In this document: piece by piece, positions 1-7,028 of the stretch
Numbering within the stretch: the first letter of the stretch is position 1
Layout: the number at the start of each line of letters is the position of its first letter
Assembly (NCBI GenBank): GCA_900554925.1
Contig: USJG01000026.1
Location: forward strand, 1 to 18,829
Source of the DNA: an uncultured Lachnospiraceae bacterium
Lineage (GTDB): Bacteria > Bacillota > Clostridia > Lachnospirales > Lachnospiraceae
Length of the DNA: 18,829 nucleotides
Reading direction: 5' to 3'
Made by a program: the position numbers and the translations under genes
The notes under the pieces: model-generated
What the model saw: the letters and a program-made list of their open reading frames with translations, nothing else
Databases searched by the model: none
What the model was told of the DNA's origin: nothing

Positions 1-1
1 C

Positions 2-724
2 GGAGAGCGCCTCATCCTGGTCCGGGCTCAGGCCCGGGAGGCTGACAACGCGGACGGTGAGCAGATACTGCTTGGCGAAAAGAAGCTTTCCTCCATGCTG
101 CGGCTGGATTATGGAGAATTAAAAATAGGAGCAAGCGATATGACCCTGAAATTCTACCTGCTTCCTCTTTTGGAAAAATATCACGAACAGTTTCCGGGAA
201 TCAAGGTAACTGTCACCAATGCGCCTACGCCGGAAACACTAAATCTGCTGGGCCAGGGGAAAATAGATTTTGGAGTGGTAAGTACGCCTGTTGCCAATAA
301 ACAGGATCTTCGGGTATTGCCGGTAAAAGAGATAGAGGATGTGTTTGTAGCAGGCCGAAAGTTCATTCAGTATAAAAATCGTATGCTGGATTTTCAGGAA
401 CTGGAAAAGCTTCCGATCATTTCCCTGGAGGGGAATACCAGCACAAAAAAGTATATGGATGACTTTCTGAAAAAAAACGGTGTGGAGCTTCATCCGGAAT
501 TTGAGCTTGCCACCAGTGATATGATCGTACAGTTCGCCCTGCGGAGCCTGGGAGTGGGAAGCGTGGTTCGGGAATTTGCTTCGGAGTTTTTGGAGGATGG
601 AAGGTTGTTTGAGCTGCGCTTTAACAAGATGATACCTAAGAGGCAGATCTGTGTGGTGACAGATTCAGACTCTACCATATCCAGAGCAGCGGAAGAGTTC
701 CTTAGGATGGTAAATGGAGGTTAA
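2..724 (+). CDS. LysR-family transcriptional regulator, C-terminal part (5' truncated by window edge)
   Basis: The reading frame is open from base 2, so the gene starts upstream of the window and the first internal ATG (95) is not its start. The visible part begins in the linker helix (GERLILVRAQARE) that follows a LysR helix-turn-helix, and continues into the effector-binding domain, marked by LKIGASDMTLKFYLLPLLEKY followed by PGIKVTVTN. LysR proteins sense small ligands through this two-lobed, periplasmic-binding-protein-like domain and activate or repress nearby genes. The DNA-binding domain lies off the window, so the target and ligand cannot be inferred. The stop codon is 2 bases before the next gene, so the two are probably co-transcribed. 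Family assignment is firm; function is unknown. Confidence 0.9.
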   Translation, partial: GERLILVRAQAREADNADGEQILLGEKKLSSMLRLDYGELKIGASDMTLKFYLLPLLEKYHEQFPGIKVTVTNAPTPETLNLLGQGKIDFGVVSTPVANKQDLRVLPVKEIEDVFVAGRKFIQYKNRMLDFQELEKLPIISLEGNTSTKKYMDDFLKKNGVELHPEFELATSDMIVQFALRSLGVGSVVREFASEFLEDGRLFELRFNKMIPKRQICVVTDSDSTISRAAEEFLRMVNGG

Positions 725-726
725 AA

Positions 727-1326
727 ATGATCAGGAATATTGTATTTGATATTGGTAATGTTTTGGCAGGATTTATATGGGAAGAATTTTATCGAAGCTT
801 CGGCTACCCGAAGGAGATTTTTGAAAGGCTGGCAGACGCTACAGTGAGAAGCCCTTTCTGGAATGAAATGGACAGAGGCGGGCTTTCCGATGAGGAACTG
901 ATCGAAGGCTTTATCAAAAATGATCCTTCCATAGAAAAGGAGATCAGAGAAGTTTTTAAAAATGTAAATGGAATGATCCGGCGTTATGATTATGCAGTTC
1001 CCTGGATCAGGGAGCTTAAGGAGAAAGGCTTCCATGTTTATGTGATTTCCAATTTTGCCCATAAAGCCCACATGGATTGTATCAAGGCCCTTGATTTTCT
1101 GGAGGAAATCGACGGTGGAATCTTATCTTATCAGGTAAAGCTGATTAAGCCTGCGCCGGAAATTTACAGGCTTTTGTGCAGTAAATATGACTTAAAGGCC
1201 GAGGAATGCGTTTTTATTGACGATCTTCCCAAGAACGTGGAGGCGGCGCAAAAAGAAGGAATGCAGGGAATCGTATTTCAGGATCTTAAGCAGGCCAAAG
1301 AAGAACTTGAGGTTTTGCTTTCATAG
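727..1326 (+). CDS. HAD-superfamily hydrolase (subfamily IA, YihX-like phosphatase)
   Basis: A 199-residue protein with all four HAD motifs. Motif I is FDIGNVL with nucleophile Asp8; the second acidic position is Gly10, a DxGNV form typical of the YihX-like branch. Motif II is Ser108 in VYVISNFA, motif III Lys141 in IKPAPEIY, motif IV Asp165-Asp166 in FIDDLPKNVEAA. A helical cap lies between motifs I and II. Known members are cytosolic, Mg-dependent phosphatases of small phosphorylated metabolites (E. coli YihX acts on glucose-1-phosphate); the substrate here cannot be read from sequence. It starts 2 bases after the LysR stop, suggesting one transcript. Its stop codon lies within the 5' end of the palindrome at 1325-1374. 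Confidence 0.9.
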   Translation: MIRNIVFDIGNVLAGFIWEEFYRSFGYPKEIFERLADATVRSPFWNEMDRGGLSDEELIEGFIKNDPSIEKEIREVFKNVNGMIRRYDYAVPWIRELKEKGFHVYVISNFAHKAHMDCIKALDFLEEIDGGILSYQVKLIKPAPEIYRLLCSKYDLKAEECVFIDDLPKNVEAAQKEGMQGIVFQDLKQAKEELEVLLS

Positions 1327-1374
1327 ATTCGGGTGCCAAAGGCACTTTCAAAAACACCTTTGGCACCCAAATCT
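1325..1374 (+). repeat. Palindromic repeat, GGGTGYCAAAAG family, copy 1
   Basis: Arms 1325-1342 and 1357-1374 are complementary over 18 bp with one mismatch, around a 14-base loop. The core is GGGTGCCAAAGG with complement CCTTTGGCACCC. It begins in the stop codon of the HAD gene. No run of T follows directly, so it is not a textbook intrinsic terminator, although it could stabilise or end the upstream mRNA. Related sequences occur at 11662-11683 and 15561-15600. Confidence 0.75.
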
Positions 1375-1383
1375 TTCATAAAT

Positions 1384-1417
1384 AAAAAACAGGGGGCTAA
1401 TCCTGCTCCCTGTTTTT
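1384..1417 (-). terminator. Intrinsic terminator of the dtxR-membrane protein operon (possibly bidirectional)
   Basis: An AAAAACAGGG...CCCTGTTTTT hairpin overlaps the stop codon (1397-1399) of the minus-strand membrane protein gene. On the minus strand it is followed by a T-rich stretch, as for an intrinsic terminator. The stem is flanked by A and T runs on both sides, so it may also stop transcription coming from the HAD gene. Confidence 0.7.
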
Positions 1418-1687
1418 CGCATCTTCCGTAAGGTCTGTATCGGGGGTTGTCTTTTCCTGCTGGTCGGGAAAAATTTCTGCCATAGTGGATTTTTGAGTAA
1501 GTCTGCCATAGAGCCAGATGTAAATCCATAAAAGAATCGGAAGTCCTATGGTGGCAGTCAGGCATGCGGCAAAAAGCCTGTCCGATCCCGGAAAATCCAG
1601 AAGGGAGACGATCAGGGTCGCCACATATAAAAGCACCAGCAACAGGATACAGATGATTGCTGCAATTTGTTTTGGTTTACGTTTCAT
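1397..1687 (-). CDS. Small two-helix membrane protein, unknown function
   Basis: A 96-residue protein with a basic N-terminus (MKRKPKQ), two hydrophobic segments at about residues 8-29 and 39-61, and a hydrophilic, acidic C-terminal tail of about 30 residues. By the positive-inside rule both ends are probably cytoplasmic. I do not recognise a family. It starts 11 bases after the stop of the DtxR-family gene and both are followed by one hairpin, so the two are very likely one operon. That link suggests a role in metal homeostasis or a passenger role; the sequence itself shows no metal-binding motif. Confidence 0.75.
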   Translation of the reverse strand: MKRKPKQIAAIICILLLVLLYVATLIVSLLDFPGSDRLFAACLTATIGLPILLWIYIWLYGRLTQKSTMAEIFPDQQEKTTPDTDLTEDAKNREQD

Positions 1688-1698
1688 GGAGGGCTCCT

Positions 1699-2064
1699 TT
1701 ATTGTATTTTAATATGGTTTTTAATGGCTTCAAAGCTTTCTTTGCTGATATCGTGCTCGATCTTACAGGCGTCCTCTGCTGCAATCTTTTCATCTACGCC
1801 TAACTGTACCAGCCATCTGGTAAGAAATTCGTGGCGTTCATAGATCATTTCCGCAATTTCTCTGCCGGAGGGAGTGAGATAGATGAAACCCTCCTTGGTA
1901 ACAGTAATGTGTTCCTTTTCACGCAAATTCTTCATAGCTACGCTGACGCTGGATTTTTTAAAACCCAGCTCCTCGGCAATATCAACTGAGCGGACAACCG
2001 GACGTACTTTGCTGAGCATTAATATGGTCTCAAGATAATTTTCGGCTGATTCATTCGTGTGCAT
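1699..2064 (-). CDS. DtxR/MntR-family metal-dependent transcriptional repressor, probably Fe(II)-type
   Basis: A 121-residue protein with a winged helix-turn-helix (about residues 24-63, SVDIAEELGF then KKSSVSVAMKNLREKEHI) and a metal-binding dimerisation domain, but no C-terminal SH3-like domain. It is thus close in length to MntR rather than to the longer DtxR/IdeR. Aligned by eye, the metal ligands are Asn9, Glu12, His78, Cys100, Glu103 and His104. Cys100 sits where DtxR has Cys102 and MntR has Glu99, favouring iron over manganese sensing (inference from known family differences). It is divergent from the feo operon across a 184-base AT-rich gap, the usual arrangement for a repressor and its target. 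Metal-loaded protein would repress feo when iron is plentiful. Confidence 0.88.
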   Translation of the reverse strand: MHTNESAENYLETILMLSKVRPVVRSVDIAEELGFKKSSVSVAMKNLREKEHITVTKEGFIYLTPSGREIAEMIYERHEFLTRWLVQLGVDEKIAAEDACKIEHDISKESFEAIKNHIKIQ

Positions 2065-2159
2065 AGTATTTCCCCTGTTTCAATCATTCTTATAGTAATA
2101 ATAATATATTTTATCATAAAGTCATAATAAAAAAAATATAAAAAAAATTGGAAATATTA

Positions 2160-2188
2160 TTGACAACTAACATAAGGTAGAATATACT
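2160..2188 (+). promoter_or_regulatory. Sigma-A promoter of the feo operon
   Basis: TTGACA at 2160-2165 and TATACT at 2183-2188 are separated by exactly 17 bases. The upstream DNA is very A/T rich with A-tracts (about 2125-2148), which could act as an UP-like element. The feoA start lies 60 bases downstream. Confidence 0.85.
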
Positions 2189-2201
2189 AACTTTGAAAGT
2201 T
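2189..2201. promoter_or_regulatory. Candidate operator palindrome for the DtxR-family repressor
   Basis: AACTTTGAAAGTT is a perfect palindrome around a central G, directly abutting the -10 element, so a bound repressor would block initiation. An ACTAAC direct repeat (2166-2171 and 2186-2191) also lies across the promoter and is an alternative recognition unit. Assignment to the divergent DtxR protein is inference from position. Confidence 0.4.
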
Positions 2202-2248
2202 GAAAATCATTGTTAAAACAGATTGATTCTTACAGAAAGAAGGTATGT

Positions 2249-2464
2249 ATGATGCCGCTTACATTGGCGAAAGAAGGAGAACCTGCTGTAATACATAAAG
2301 TTGGTGGCAAGGAGGAAACCAGAAGGTTTCTTGAAAACCTGGGTTTTGTGGCTGGAGGAATAGTGACTGTGGTATCCGGGATCGGCGGCAATCTGATTGT
2401 CAACGTGAAAGACGCCAGAATTGCAATCGGCAAGGATATGGCAAATAAAATCATAGTAGATTAA
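2249..2464 (+). CDS. feoA: FeoA-family ferrous iron transport accessory protein (first copy)
   Basis: A 71-residue FeoA/SH3-like protein. The frame is open from a TTG at 2210, but the ribosome binding site AGAAAGAAGG (2234-2243) fits the ATG at 2249, which I chose; a second ATG follows at 2252. The signature is the pattern RRFLENLGFVAGGIVTVV then LIVNVKDARIAIGKDMANKIIV, ending in the small beta-barrel typical of FeoA. FeoA is a cytosolic partner of FeoB needed for Fe(II) uptake; its exact role is unsettled in the field. It is first in an operon with a second feoA (10-base gap) and feoB. Confidence 0.88.
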   Translation: MMPLTLAKEGEPAVIHKVGGKEETRRFLENLGFVAGGIVTVVSGIGGNLIVNVKDARIAIGKDMANKIIVD

Positions 2465-2474
2465 AGGAGAAATT

Positions 2475-2696
2475 ATGAAAACATTGAAGGAAGTCCCTTG
2501 CGGGAAAACCGTAAAAGTGACAAAGCTTACCGGTGAGGGGCCGGTTAAGAGAAGGATTATGGATATGGGAATTACCAAAGGGGTTGAAGTATTTGTGAGA
2601 AAAGTAGCCCCTCTTGGAGATCCGGTAGAAGTTACTGTGCGGGGTTACGAGCTCTCACTGCGCAAGGCAGATGCGGAAATGATTCTGGTAGAGTAA
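2475..2696 (+). CDS. feoA: FeoA-family ferrous iron transport accessory protein (second copy)
   Basis: A 73-residue FeoA protein with the common pattern GPVKRRIMDMGITKGVEVFV, then DPVEVTVRGYELSLRKADAE. This is the more canonical of the two FeoA proteins (the Gly-rich first copy is more diverged). It is preceded by AAAGGAGA 6-7 bases before its ATG. Tandem feoA genes before feoB are known in clostridia; the two products may form a heteromeric complex with FeoB, or one may be specialised. That division of labour is inference. Confidence 0.92.
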   Translation: MKTLKEVPCGKTVKVTKLTGEGPVKRRIMDMGITKGVEVFVRKVAPLGDPVEVTVRGYELSLRKADAEMILVE

Positions 2697-2751
2697 TTTT
2701 TTTTGAACACGGGTTAGATATGACTAATAAAAGGTAGAAAAGAGGTATGAT

Positions 2752-4905
2752 ATGTCTATTAAGATTGCGCTTGCAGGGAATCCTAACTGCGGTAAAACAA
2801 CATTGTTTAATGCTCTCACAGGTTCTAATCAGTTTGTTGGCAACTGGCCGGGAGTAACGGTAGAAAAGAAGGAAGGAAAGCTGAAAGGCCATAAGGACGT
2901 GGTCATCATGGACCTTCCGGGTATTTATTCACTTTCTCCTTATACTTTGGAGGAAGTGGTAGCAAGAAATTATCTGATTGCTGAAAGGCCGGATGCGATC
3001 ATCAATATTGTTGATGGCACCAATCTTGAAAGAAATCTGTATTTGTCCACCCAGCTTATGGAGCTTGGCATTCCTGTTGTAATTGCTGTCAATATGATGG
3101 ATATCGTTGACAAAAACGGTGATAAAATTGATGCCGGAAAGCTTGGCCAGAGTATGGGCTGCGAAATCGTCGAAATCTCTGCTTTGAAAGGAACGGGAAT
3201 CAGCAAAGTAGCTGAAAAGGCAGTGGCTTTAGCACAGGAAAAGAAAAAGGCGGCTTATGTACATAAGTTTGCAGTGAAGGTTGAAAATGCAATAGAGGCT
3301 GTGGCTGATATGATCGGCAGTCAGGTGCCTGAGGAACAGAAAAGATTTTTTGCCATCAAGCTTTTGGAGCGTGATGACAAGATCAGGGATATGATGAGCA
3401 GTGTGCCGGATGTATCTGCCCAGATCGAAAAGCTGGAAAAGGAAATGGACGACGATACGGAAAGCATCATAACCAATGAGAGATATATTTATATTTCCTC
3501 CATTATAGACAGCTGTTATGTAAAAGCAAAAAAAGGAGGAATGACTGTTTCTGATAAGATTGACAGGATCGTCACCAACAGAATTCTGGCACTGCCCATT
3601 TTTGCACTTATCATGTGGTTGGTGTATTCTGTATCTGTAACTACCGTAGGCACCATTGTAACCGACTGGACCAATGATGTTCTGTTCGGAGAAATTATTC
3701 CGCCCGCTGTTGAAAGCGTGCTTACCGCTATCGGATGTGCCGACTGGCTGCAGGGACTGATCCTTGACGGTATCGTAGCCGGTGTGGGTGCGGTGCTTGG
3801 TTTTGTGCCGCAGATGCTGGTGCTCTTTATTTTCCTTGCCTTTCTTGAAGGCTGTGGGTATATGGCCCGTGTTGCCTTCATTATGGATAGGATTTTCCGC
3901 AGATTTGGCCTTTCCGGCAAGTCCTTTATTCCGATCCTGATCGGTACGGGGTGTGGCGTTCCCGGCATTATGGCTTCAAGAACCATCGAGAACGAGCGTG
4001 ACCGCAGAATGACAATTATTACCACCACGTTTATTCCCTGCGGAGCAAAACTTCCCATCATTGCCTTGATTGCAGGCGCTTTGTTTGACGGAGCCTCATG
4101 GGTAGCACCCAGCGCGTACTTTGTGGGAATTGCGGCCATTATCTGCTCCGGTATCATTTTAAAGAAAACCAAAATGTTTGAAGGAGACCCGGCGCCTTTT
4201 GTTATGGAGCTTCCGGCTTACCACCTTCCCACAGCAGGAAGCGTATTAAGAAGCATGTGGGAGCGCGGATGGTCCTTTATTAAGAAAGCAGGTACGATTA
4301 TCCTTCTTTCCACCATCGTATTGTGGTTTTTGATGAGCTTTGGATGGGCAGACGGTTCCTTTGGAATGCTGGAAGCGGAACAGCTTGAGAGCAGTATTCT
4401 GGCCAGAATCGGCAATGCATTTGCATGGCTGTTTATCCCTCTTGGATGGGGAGACTGGAAGATGGCAGTTGCAGCAGTTACAGGACTGATCGCAAAGGAA
4501 AACGTGGTAGGAACCTTTGGCATACTCTTTGGTTTTGCTGAGGTTGCAGAAGACGGTGCGGAAATCTGGGGCCAGTTAGCTGGCAGCATGAGCGCAGTGG
4601 CGGCTTATTCCTTCCTGGTATTCAACCTTTTGTGCGCACCCTGCTTTGCGGCTATGGGCGCGATCAAAAGAGAAATGAACAATGCAAAGTGGTTCTGGTT
4701 TGCGATCGGGTATCAGTGCGGCCTTGCCTATCTGGTTTCTCTGTGTGTGTATCAGCTGGGTATGTTCTTTAGCACAGGTGCCTTCAGCTTATGGACAGTA
4801 ATAGGATTTTTGCTGGTAATAGGATTTATTTATCTTCTTTTCAGACCTTATAAGGAAAGCAAAACTTTAAAGGTCAATATGAAAAAGGCAGCTCATGCAA
4901 AATAG
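2752..4905 (+). CDS. feoB: Ferrous iron transport protein B (GTP-dependent Fe(II) permease)
   Basis: A full-length 717-residue FeoB. The N-terminal G domain has G1 GNPNCGKT (9-16), G2 Thr36 in WPGVTVEKKEG, G3 DLPG (54-57), G4 NMMD (114-117) and G5 SALKG (143-147), followed by a helical guanine-dissociation-inhibitor-like segment to about residue 265. The membrane part carries two Gate regions, one with FIPILIGTGCGVPGI and the later one with NLLCAPCFAAMGAIKREM, and about 8-10 helices. The Cys residues in the Gate regions are those thought to handle iron. Fe(II) uptake across the inner membrane is expected, with FeoA as partner. A 55-base gap separates it from the second feoA; the RBS is AAAGAGG. 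Confidence 0.97.
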   Translation: MSIKIALAGNPNCGKTTLFNALTGSNQFVGNWPGVTVEKKEGKLKGHKDVVIMDLPGIYSLSPYTLEEVVARNYLIAERPDAIINIVDGTNLERNLYLSTQLMELGIPVVIAVNMMDIVDKNGDKIDAGKLGQSMGCEIVEISALKGTGISKVAEKAVALAQEKKKAAYVHKFAVKVENAIEAVADMIGSQVPEEQKRFFAIKLLERDDKIRDMMSSVPDVSAQIEKLEKEMDDDTESIITNERYIYISSIIDSCYVKAKKGGMTVSDKIDRIVTNRILALPIFALIMWLVYSVSVTTVGTIVTDWTNDVLFGEIIPPAVESVLTAIGCADWLQGLILDGIVAGVGAVLGFVPQMLVLFIFLAFLEGCGYMARVAFIMDRIFRRFGLSGKSFIPILIGTGCGVPGIMASRTIENERDRRMTIITTTFIPCGAKLPIIALIAGALFDGASWVAPSAYFVGIAAIICSGIILKKTKMFEGDPAPFVMELPAYHLPTAGSVLRSMWERGWSFIKKAGTIILLSTIVLWFLMSFGWADGSFGMLEAEQLESSILARIGNAFAWLFIPLGWGDWKMAVAAVTGLIAKENVVGTFGILFGFAEVAEDGAEIWGQLAGSMSAVAAYSFLVFNLLCAPCFAAMGAIKREMNNAKWFWFAIGYQCGLAYLVSLCVYQLGMFFSTGAFSLWTVIGFLLVIGFIYLLFRPYKESKTLKVNMKKAAHAK

Positions 4906-4926
4906 TATGATAAAGGAGGAGAATTT

Positions 4927-5070
4927 ATGGGAACCTTTGTTACAGCAGCAGTTCTGGCATGTATCGTAGGGCTGGTCATAAGAAAAATGGTTCAGGATAA
5001 GAAAAAGGGCAAGTCTCTGCAGTGCGGGTGTGATTGTGAGCACTGCGGCGGCTGTGGTCATAAAGGATAA
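4927..5070 (+). CDS. FeoB-associated Cys-rich membrane peptide
   Basis: A 47-residue protein starting at the ATG at 4927, 7 bases after a strong AAAGGAGG site. Residues 3-19 form one membrane helix (FVTAAVLACIVGLVI), followed by a Lys-rich stretch (KKKGK) and a Cys-rich tail with the spacing CGCDCEHCGGCGH (Cys33, 35, 37, 40, 43). This matches the FeoB-associated Cys-rich family that follows feoB in many Firmicutes. The five Cys and two His in the tail suggest metal binding on the cytosolic side, perhaps accepting Fe(II) from FeoB; this is inference. It may play the part that FeoC plays in enterobacteria. Confidence 0.88.
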   Translation: MGTFVTAAVLACIVGLVIRKMVQDKKKGKSLQCGCDCEHCGGCGHKG

Positions 5071-5110
5071 AAACGCAAAAGACATGCATAAACATAAAAC
5101 TCCTTAAAAA

Positions 5111-5149
5111 CGTAAGCAATCCCTGCTAAATAAGTGGGGGTTGCTTACG
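5111..5149 (+). terminator. Hairpin ending the feo operon
   Basis: CGTAAGCAA (5111-5119) pairs perfectly with TTGCTTACG (5141-5149), extended by TCCC against GGGG, around a loop of roughly 13 bases. Only a weak T stretch follows (TATCTTTA), so it is a poor intrinsic terminator by sequence but is in the right place. Confidence 0.55.
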
Positions 5150-5170
5150 CTATCTTTACACCCTGCGCGG

Positions 5171-5199
5171 TTGAAATTGCTACCAAATTATGCTAAAAT
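5171..5199 (+). promoter_or_regulatory. Promoter of the GGDEF-EAL gene
   Basis: TTGAAA (5171-5176), a 17-base spacer ending in TATGC, then TAAAAT (5194-5199). The TG in the spacer gives an extended -10. The start codon lies about 70 bases downstream. Confidence 0.7.
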
Positions 5200-5270
5200 T
5201 ATACACGTAGGATAGTAGAATATTTAGCCAGGCATTCATATTGAAAGATACTGATCTTCAGAGGTGCATT

Positions 5271-6944
5271 ATGAAAGAAAATGGTCGCAGAGTTTCCTTT
5301 AATCAGTTTCAGGATGTAATTGACATATTTAATCCATGTATAGACGATTATCTCTATATTATGGATTTTAAGAATGATTATTATTATATCTCGCCCAATG
5401 CCATGGAGCACTTTGATATTTCCGAGAATCCATTTCCCGATGTTACAGAGAATTTAATGAAAATGATACATCCGGATGATGTGGAGCTTTTGCTGGATGA
5501 TATTGATCAGCTTGCAAGAGGGGAAAAGGATTTTCACAACTTACAATATCGTTGGATGGATAAGGAAGGTAAGCCAGTCTGGATCAACTGCAGGGGACGC
5601 ATTCTGCATGATGAGCAGGGGGAGCCTGAATTTTTAGTGGGATGCGTTAATGAGATTGGCAAAAAGCAAAAGGCAGACAATGTCAGCGGGCTTTTGCGCG
5701 AATTCAGCCTGCAAAGTGAACTGATGGCCCAGGGCAGTAAGCGTCTTGGCGGCTTTTTGTTAAGGCTGGGGATTGATGATTTCAAAGAAATTAATGAAAA
5801 TAAAGGCATGGATTATGGTGATATGATCCTGCAGAAGACCGCAGAGTGTATCAAGTCGGTGATTTGTGACGATCAGAGGCTGTATAGAGTTGTGGCAGAT
5901 GAATTTGCGATTGTGGATTTAAAGGGCAGGGGAATTAAAGAGGCCAGGGAGATATATGATGAGATCAGGCATAAGATCAACAGCTTTATTGAGAGCAACT
6001 GTTATGAGGTCTTTTACACTGTTTCAGCAGGCGTCCTGGATTTTGGCTCAATCGAAAACCAGAATTACGGCAATTTGATGAAACTGTCAGAATTTGCCTT
6101 AAATGAAGCAAAGAACAAGGGCAAAAATCAGTGCTATCTATATGATGGCGCTGATTATGATAAGTTCCTCTACAAAAAAGAACTGATACATGCCATGCGC
6201 CATGCGGTAAATAATAATTTTGAAGGTTTTGAGGCGTATTTTCAGCCTATCATGGATATTAATAAACAGGACTTGTTCAGTGCAGAAACACTGCTTCGGT
6301 TCCATACAGAAGAAACTGGCATGGTTTCACCGGGGGAATTTATTCCCCTGCTTGAAGAAAGCAATCTGATCATTCCCGTTGGAAAGTGGGTGCTGTATCA
6401 GGCAATGGAAGCCTGCAGCCTGATTCAAAAGACTATACCCGATTTTAAGGTTTCCGTGAATCTTTCCTATATACAGATTTTAAAAAGCAATGTGCTGGAC
6501 GATATTCTGGAGGGGATTCGAAAATACAATTTAAAAGAAGGAAGCATTTATATAGAATTGACAGAAAGCGGATTTCTGGAGTCCAATGTTTATTTTATTA
6601 ACTTCTGCGAAGGTTTAAAAGCCAATAATATTCCCTTGGCGCTGGATGATTTTGGGACAGGGTATTCAAATTTCCACTATTTATATAATTTAAATCCCAG
6701 CACCATTAAGATAGACCGTTCCTTTACCCTGAAGGCACTGAACAGTTCTTATGAGTATCAGCTTTTACAGCATATGGTAGATATGACGCACAGCATTGAT
6801 CTGAAGCTTTGTATAGAGGGAATTGAAACCAAACAGGAATTAAATAAGATTTGTGAGATGGGGCCGGATTATATTCAGGGATTCTACTTCGGGAAGCCTT
6901 GTCCACTGGACGTATTTTTAAAAGATTTTGTAAATAAGAATTAG
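5271..6944 (+). CDS. PAS-GGDEF-EAL protein; probable c-di-GMP phosphodiesterase with degenerate GGDEF
   Basis: I chose the ATG at 5271 (557 residues) because AGAGGTG lies just before it; a TTG 30 bases upstream is in frame but has no good site. A PAS-3-type fold covers about residues 20-135 (ISPNAMEHF, IHPDDVE, YRWMDKEGKPVWINCRGRI). The GGDEF domain (about 135-292) has the signature Val208-Ala-Asp-Glu-Phe212 in place of GGDEF, so cyclase activity is unlikely, although it could still bind GTP. The EAL domain (about 300-557) reads Glu339-Thr-Leu and retains Asn397, Glu429, Asp459-Asp460 (DDFGTGYS), Lys480, Glu516 and Gln536, the residues needed for hydrolysis of c-di-GMP. No membrane helix is seen, so it is cytosolic. 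It is monocistronic between its own promoter and terminator. Confidence 0.92.
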   Translation: MKENGRRVSFNQFQDVIDIFNPCIDDYLYIMDFKNDYYYISPNAMEHFDISENPFPDVTENLMKMIHPDDVELLLDDIDQLARGEKDFHNLQYRWMDKEGKPVWINCRGRILHDEQGEPEFLVGCVNEIGKKQKADNVSGLLREFSLQSELMAQGSKRLGGFLLRLGIDDFKEINENKGMDYGDMILQKTAECIKSVICDDQRLYRVVADEFAIVDLKGRGIKEAREIYDEIRHKINSFIESNCYEVFYTVSAGVLDFGSIENQNYGNLMKLSEFALNEAKNKGKNQCYLYDGADYDKFLYKKELIHAMRHAVNNNFEGFEAYFQPIMDINKQDLFSAETLLRFHTEETGMVSPGEFIPLLEESNLIIPVGKWVLYQAMEACSLIQKTIPDFKVSVNLSYIQILKSNVLDDILEGIRKYNLKEGSIYIELTESGFLESNVYFINFCEGLKANNIPLALDDFGTGYSNFHYLYNLNPSTIKIDRSFTLKALNSSYEYQLLQHMVDMTHSIDLKLCIEGIETKQELNKICEMGPDYIQGFYFGKPCPLDVFLKDFVNKN

Positions 6945-6955
6945 CAGATATTCGT

Positions 6956-6988
6956 AAAGGCCTGTTATGTGCAGGCCTTTTGTTTTTT
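6956..6988 (+). terminator. Intrinsic terminator of the GGDEF-EAL gene
   Basis: AAAGGCCTG (6956-6964) pairs with CAGGCCTTT (6972-6980) around a 7-base loop, followed by TGTTTTTT. Confidence 0.9.
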
Positions 6989-7028
6989 AAGCCACAGGAT
7001 TTAAGCAGGGCAGACAGGGAAGACAGAT

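Noticed and set aside
3516..4172. 218-codon minus-strand open frame inside feoB
   Set aside because: Antisense to the feoB membrane domain with low-complexity Ile/Pro/Thr composition; no independent support.
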